The position numbers were made by a program, and so were the translations under genes. Under the pieces are notes generated by a model. It did no database searches, had not been told where the DNA came from, and saw nothing but the letters and a program-made list of their open reading frames with translations. 64,000 nt of DNA. It comes from Glycine soja (lineage: Eukaryota > Streptophyta > Magnoliopsida > Fabales > Fabaceae). Positions 58,823 through 64,000 of this stretch are shown in pieces; positions within the stretch are counted from its first letter, which is position 1, and the number at the start of each line of letters is the position of its first letter. The stretch is taken from positions 46,252,767-46,316,766 of the forward strand of contig NC_041016.1 in the NCBI RefSeq assembly GCF_004193775.1, written 5' to 3'.

Positions 58823-60129
58823 TGATAACAACAAAATTTGGGTTTAATGAGGAATTGAATATCATGTTAATTTTTTACCTGCAAGATTCAAAAGAAGAAA
58901 ATTGCAAGTGTTTTGGAGGAAAATTGATGAAAAACTTGAAGAAAAAGCCTTGAAGAAAAAAGTTGAATATTTGGACAGCTCGCTTAGCACGCAAGAAGGC
59001 CCATGAAGAAACCCAAAGGCACCCCTAGTGTGAATCTTGCACAAAGCGCGTGATCACCGCCATACACACTAAGCTCAAAAGGCTCGCTTAGTGTGACGTC
59101 ACATGAATTTTAAGCTACCGTAAGCCTATAAAAGGAGTAGGAAGCAAAGGAGAAACACACAGAGAGACTTAGAACTCTCTAATGAATAAATCCTAAGTCG
59201 AAGTATCTCAAATAGGGGAAACCCTCTTTCTATGTCTATTATCCCCTTCTCTTCGTTTTTCCATCCCTTCCCTTCTTCTATCCACAACAGCTCCTAAAGT
59301 GTAAAGCCTTTCATGGTAATGAGAGGCTAAACCCCCATTGTTGGGAGCTTGACAGGCCAACTCTATAATGTAATTCTATCCTATTGTCTATTTAAACCAA
59401 TCCCATTTTTATTGCTCTTTCTAGTGCTTCATTGTTTATTGATTATGGTATGATCACCCATACTCATGTACTATTTAGGGGGTAATACATTGAAAAATGA
59501 TTATTTTCTAAGAAATGGGAAAGAGCATCAAAATGAAATCATTGCTTGAAATAGATTGATATTTGTTTATCCTATTTTATGCATCTTTAATCTTAATGCA
59601 ATTTATTGTTTTTATCTTTGCAAAAAAATTTAGGAGAGAAAAATAGAGAAATTAAACTCTTCATGCGGGAAACCAAAGATAGAGTGTCATAGTAGATATG
59701 AGTAAAAAATGGGATAACATTAGATAGAGAAAATCATTAGCATTGTATCACAAGTAGTTTAGGCATGCTAGACCCTAACATATTTGTTGCATGCTGAATT
59801 CATCTTTTTATCTTCATCTTTATCTTTTACTTTTCTTATCTTTTACATTGAATCTCTTATCTATTTTATCTTCTATTTTTTTTATCTTTAAATCTCTTAT
59901 CTCTTTAAATTTGTATCTTATCTCCTAATCTTTTATTTTAAATTTCTTATCCTTCTTATCTTTTACTTTCTTTAAATTTTACAATTATTCATTGCTTATC
60001 TCTTCTATTGCTTGAAAATTGGATTTGCACCAATCTAAGTACGAACAAAGTCGCTATGGATTAGACACTCGGACTTCCGAGTAACTTTATTACTTGTGAC
60101 AATTTGGTGCACTTGCCAATGAGTTAACA
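58823..60129 (+). repeat. Solo LTR, copy B
   Basis: 1,307 bp, TGATAACAACAAAATTTGGG to GAGTTAACA, with ATTGT on both sides (58818-58822 and 60130-60134). It corresponds to 31276-32576, with the same insertion point, so it was present before the segment was duplicated. Confidence 0.93.
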
Positions 60130-60639
60130 ATTGTCAACATTTCTGCAAAGGAATTTTCTAACATCCACTATTTAGTTTTATTTTTAACTGTAACCAAGAC
60201 CTAAATGAATTTGATGAAGAGCTCTCAAATCCTGATGACGTGCCTTCTTATTTTATATCTAAACTTCAATCTAAATTCATACTTTACTATATCTTCGTTT
60301 ATGCCCCCCATGTGTCTCTGAGAGCACATTGATTTTCATTGAAATTAAGTAATAGTGACTTTCAATATAGAGCTCCAAAATATAATTATCCATTGAATAA
60401 TAAAAAAAATGTTTTGGCTTTTTGACAAAACAAGCATTATTTAGAAAATATATATATCAGAAAAGTGTAGGAAAAAAACTATTTACTTGCAAGGGTTTCT
60501 CTTTCCATGTAGGTAGGAGGAGGCACCATCTAAGATGGCACTTCCTGGTGGTCTTTTGTATTTTTGCAGGAGGCGCCATATGAGATACCACCTTAAATGT
60601 TTGTAAATTGTCAACGTCAACAATGAATTTGCATAATAG

Positions 60640-61045
60640 AAACAGGCAGTTGTAAGTGTATTTGAAGGAGTTGGAGAGGGATGCAATGCTAGGAGAGGAA
60701 AGCAAAGTAGGCATTGGAAGGGTCATTGATGAACGTGATGGGAAGGAGGCAGTGAATGGATGAGATAAGGGTTGGTGAATCTCGAAAGGTGTGTTTAGAG
60801 GAGATGAATTTGTTTTTTAATAAAAGTGGAAAGAGGGCACGTGAGGTTGTTGAAGGGGTCTGTGTGGATGTAAATGTTGAGGAGGTTGGGAGGGGTGGAA
60901 GAGAAGAATTTGTCCCATAAGGGGGAGAATTAGATATCAGTGTGGGTGAGGAAGAGGAAGGCAATTTTGGGAAAGGGTTTTTTGGAGGAGAGGTGGACAA
61001 ATTTGGAAGGGTTGGAATGAGAATTGGTGGAATGGGAAATGGCAT
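60640..61045 (-). pseudogene. Core-2/I-branching (GT14/DUF266) glycosyltransferase fragment, copy B
   Basis: A 118-codon minus-strand frame (61045-60689) starts MPFPIPPILIPTLPN and ends KNKFISSKHTFRDSPTLISS and NDPSNAYFAFLS. The last part matches the GT14 motif order (SPTLIS, DPSNAYF, LS). The hydrophobic FLFLTHTD and IYIDTDP-type motifs lie in another frame, so the apparent open frame is a frameshifted composite. Counterpart of 33061-33484. Confidence 0.7.
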
Positions 61046-63274
61046 TTGAGATGTTGGCTTGTTTCATATTTTTTGAGCACATGACAACAAATTATTGCCA
61101 AACTTCACACACCAAGCGCGCACTATATAGTTTTAATTAGTCAAATAAGAAACACCTAATCATTATGAAATGTATATAGTTTTAATTAGTTAATAATGAA
61201 AATACTAGTTCAATTTTTGAAATATAATTTAAATTATTAATCTTATTAGTAATCTGTTTTTTCTATTATACTAGAATGAGTTATATACTACTATACTATT
61301 GTAGTCATACTCATCAAACTTGTTTTTACTTTACCAACCATTGGTTAGGAGAATTGAAGATTAATTAAAATGAGAAGTTATTCTCATCGAAGAAAGGTTT
61401 CTCTTTCTCTATTATTGAATTTTCATATGACGATTATTTAAGTTAGGGAAACAAGTGAAATATGTCTACCATGTTTTTTTTCTTTCTATTTTATGTCCTT
61501 TACCCAAACATGCACCTATGAAAAATGTCAGGAACACATTTTTTTTACACATTCTTTTGAACACTTTTTAATTGGTTAAAATTAAAAAAATTGTTGGTTA
61601 CACATGATATTTAATTATTATTTCTCCTAATTTTGTGGCTTTCAATTAATTTTAACCAGTTAGAGAGTTTGTGTTTCAAGGAGTGTGTTAAAAGTCAAGC
61701 TACTAGCACTCCTCATCTTTTATAATATAAAATAATGGAATTTTTACATACTTTTCCCTCCCAAATTAAATAAGGGCACTTTAGGCAATTGGTTTTAATT
61801 ATTTTTAGCATTTTTTAATAAATTGTGTTAACTAGTGATACACGTAACAGATAGTGGATTTTAAATACATACTTATTATTTGTTATCAAGAGAAGGATAA
61901 TGAATTTTAATGCTATACATAATAAATATTTGGCTTCATGTTTTCATTAATTGATTATTATGTATTTGTTTATTGAAATTTAATTTTCCTTTACCTTTTA
62001 TAACATTCTTGTTGTTAATATTACATGACGTCTTTTAAAAAAAATTGTTCTAAATTAGTTGTTATTTACAAATTCAATGAAGCATGTTTACACTACACAT
62101 GTTGCCTATAACTAGAATCAAATGTAGTATTTTTTTTATGAAATTAAAGATTATAATTTCATTTCTTAACACATGTGTCTAAACCTTATACTTCAAATAA
62201 TATGAAATGGATGAAATATAAAGTAAGAAAAAGTTTTGACGCACTCTTTTTCTTCCCAAAATAAAGGCTCTTTGGATTACTTTTTTTTAATTGTTACTTT
62301 TCATTTATTTAATATATTAGGATAAGACATTTGTAACTAAATTACATGGACCAATTAATAAAAATTTCTAAACTAGTTGGTTTGATGGGGTTTAAATTTT
62401 TTTATTTATATACCAATTTTACCCTTGTTAGTAATCATTAACTTATTTTTGGTGATGTAAAAACAATAAAGTCTAAGAGAATTATACATCACTTAAATAA
62501 AAACAAATAGATACTTATTGTATTTTTGTAAGGGTAAATAATAAAAAAATGCTTCATTCTTGTAAAAAGCCTTATAGAAGAACCAAAAATTCCTCTCAAT
62601 GGTGTCAAATGGAGTATACTAATTAGTTAGACATTTAATAGAAAGTATATTTTAAATACATATATTTTATCACTTACTGTGGGAAGAACAATGATGTTTA
62701 ATAATGACATTAATGAATATTTGACTTTAGTTTTTCAATAATATATTATTATGCATTCGTTTATCAAACTTTTTTTGGCCTTAATATTTATAAAACAAAA
62801 TAGTATTTTGTGTGTCTGTGTGTGAGAGAGAGAGAGATATATCTTCTTTATATAATCTTTTTTTTTTACAAATTACATTAACTTTTCATTGAAAGCAATC
62901 TTATTTGAGCTTCATACAACTATTATGAGTGACATATATTTCTTTATGCATATTTAATTAATACAACTGGATAATTCATATCAAGAAGTTATATGGTGAA
63001 ATTGATAAGTTTGACCATCATTTTCATGAAACGATTCTAGTCACACCAGATTGTTTTATTTGGTTAAAATAAATTTTACTTCTTTTACTAATCAGAAACA
63101 TCTTTTTCTTACTTTGCAAAAAGTCATACAAGCTAATCAAACCTAACTATTTTATGTAATTAAAATAAAATTTAATTTATATTAATTAGTAATGTCTCTT
63201 TCTCATTGTAGCCGTCATTGACCGCTTTATATAGACATTTTTCATTCACCCCTCTCACTCAACAGCATCAAACA

Positions 63275-63303
63275 CTCTTTCTCTCTCACTCACATACTCA
63301 CTT

Positions 63304-63335
<32 letters not shown>
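63275..63335 (+). repeat. (CT)n microsatellite
   Basis: TCTC-rich tract at the same relative position as at 13556-13650. Confidence 0.9.
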
Positions 63336-63337
<2 letters not shown>

Positions 63338-63799
63338 ACTATGGTGCCTTAGGTTTTGGTAGTGTTTGTGAGTTTTGTGTAATCTCCTCTCATGTGTCAA
63401 GGGTTCCATCTAGTAGCAAATTTCTACCAACCACCTCTACATGGTATGTTCTTCACTCATCAGATTTTGGGTCTCATTTTTTTTTAATTTCAGTTGCTGA
63501 TTATTTTGGACATTTTGACGATTGGTTTTCCATTATTTGTGCCTCTATTATCCATTACCTGAGATTTAGTGTTTGCTTTAAAATCTGGCCACAAGAAAAC
63601 ATTCTTAGAATGATGGGTATCTTTTGCACTGATGGATATGACCCCAAGTCAAGGGAGAAAATCTATTGAAAAAATAATAATTAATAATCATTATCGCAAA
63701 AAAAGTAAAAATATAAAGATAGGGGTTCAAATATACACATTGTAAATATTTACATGTATTTCTTTAAAAGGGAAGGGGTGCATTGGTACCCCCTTGACT

Positions 63800-64000
63800 A
63801 ATAAATGGATCCACTATAGGTTTTACATATCAACTTACACTTGCCATTCAAACTCTGGTTGTATCAATTTTTGGACTGTTATATGGCTTGGCAGTGCATT
63901 TTAATAGTGTTTTTATCTTTTTAACCTTTTGTTGGAACTCCAAGCAATCATAGACTCAATTTGGGAAGGTGAAATTTAAAAGAGCAAAAAATCCATACAT
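63800..64000 (+). pseudogene. F-box/LRR unit 4, start only
   Basis: It matches 14115-14315 (the part before the F-box: 'ATGGCTTGGCAGTGCATTTT', 'CAAGCAATCATAGACTCAAT') and runs off the right edge. Whether it is also an inverted repeat cannot be seen. Confidence 0.7.

Larger units (their letters stand above)
60135..63840. repeat. X block, copy 5
   Basis: It follows the solo LTR as in copy A, but is complete through to the F-box unit. It contains the GT14 fragment (60640-61045), a GT/GA-rich tract at 62813-62840, and a CT tract at 63275-63335 before 'ATGGTGCCTTAGG'. Confidence 0.8.

Overview
This is AT-rich, repeat-packed plant nuclear DNA, most likely a legume and probably soybean (Glycine). 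The evidence is the CACTA ends (CACTACTAGAAAA, CACTACTAAAA) with dense 'AACATCGGTT' subterminal repeats, which resemble the soybean Tgm family; LTRs rich in 'GCTTAGCGCG'-type words; Copia and Ty3/Gypsy remnants; and legume-like captured exons. Identifications come from reading translations by eye; no database was searched. I see no complete, clearly functional host gene. The best host candidate is the last exon of a gene entering from the left (1477-1591), with a Copia element apparently sitting in the intron before it.

Layout. 1-1378: 5' end of a Copia element on the minus strand, with LTR, primer-binding site and open gag. 3478 to about 10285: a decayed CACTA-type region A, with exon fragments (HD-ZIP IV, a DUF863-like piece) and remnants of DUF8039/Ulp1-type transposon genes. 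From about 10285 on, the window is a higher-order repeat. An AT-rich block ('X') leads into an F-box/LRR pseudogene that is folded back on itself as an inverted repeat ('F'), followed by one of two linkers (L1 or L2). The order is X-F-L1-X-F-L2-X (10285-35150), then 6.7 kb of unrelated DNA (orphan CACTA end, Ty3/Gypsy remnant, 35150-41884), then L1-X-F-L2-X-F (41885-64000). About 16-35 kb and 42-63 kb are therefore two copies of one duplicated segment. They share a solo LTR (same 5-bp target duplication) and a captured GT14 glycosyltransferase fragment.

Three CACTA-type elements inserted after that duplication, and each has its empty site in the other copy: B (21191-31270, flanks ATT), C (42900-47382, flanks AAT) and D (54206-57318, flanks TGA). 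All three carry pieces of unrelated host genes with introns. B holds the last four exons of an NADP-malic enzyme, six exons of NUP93 and a 5' exon of another gene, and was later hit by a 4.55-kb Copia element. C holds a G3BP-like NTF2/RRM fragment plus an unrecognised exon. D holds a CFM3-type CRM-domain fragment on the minus strand, and GH3.11/JAR1 and LRR fragments on the plus strand. They look like transposase-less gene-capturing ('Pack-type') CACTA elements.

The most notable structures are this nested, datable set of gene-capturing transposons and the repeated F-box inverted repeats, which would fold into long double-stranded RNA if transcribed.
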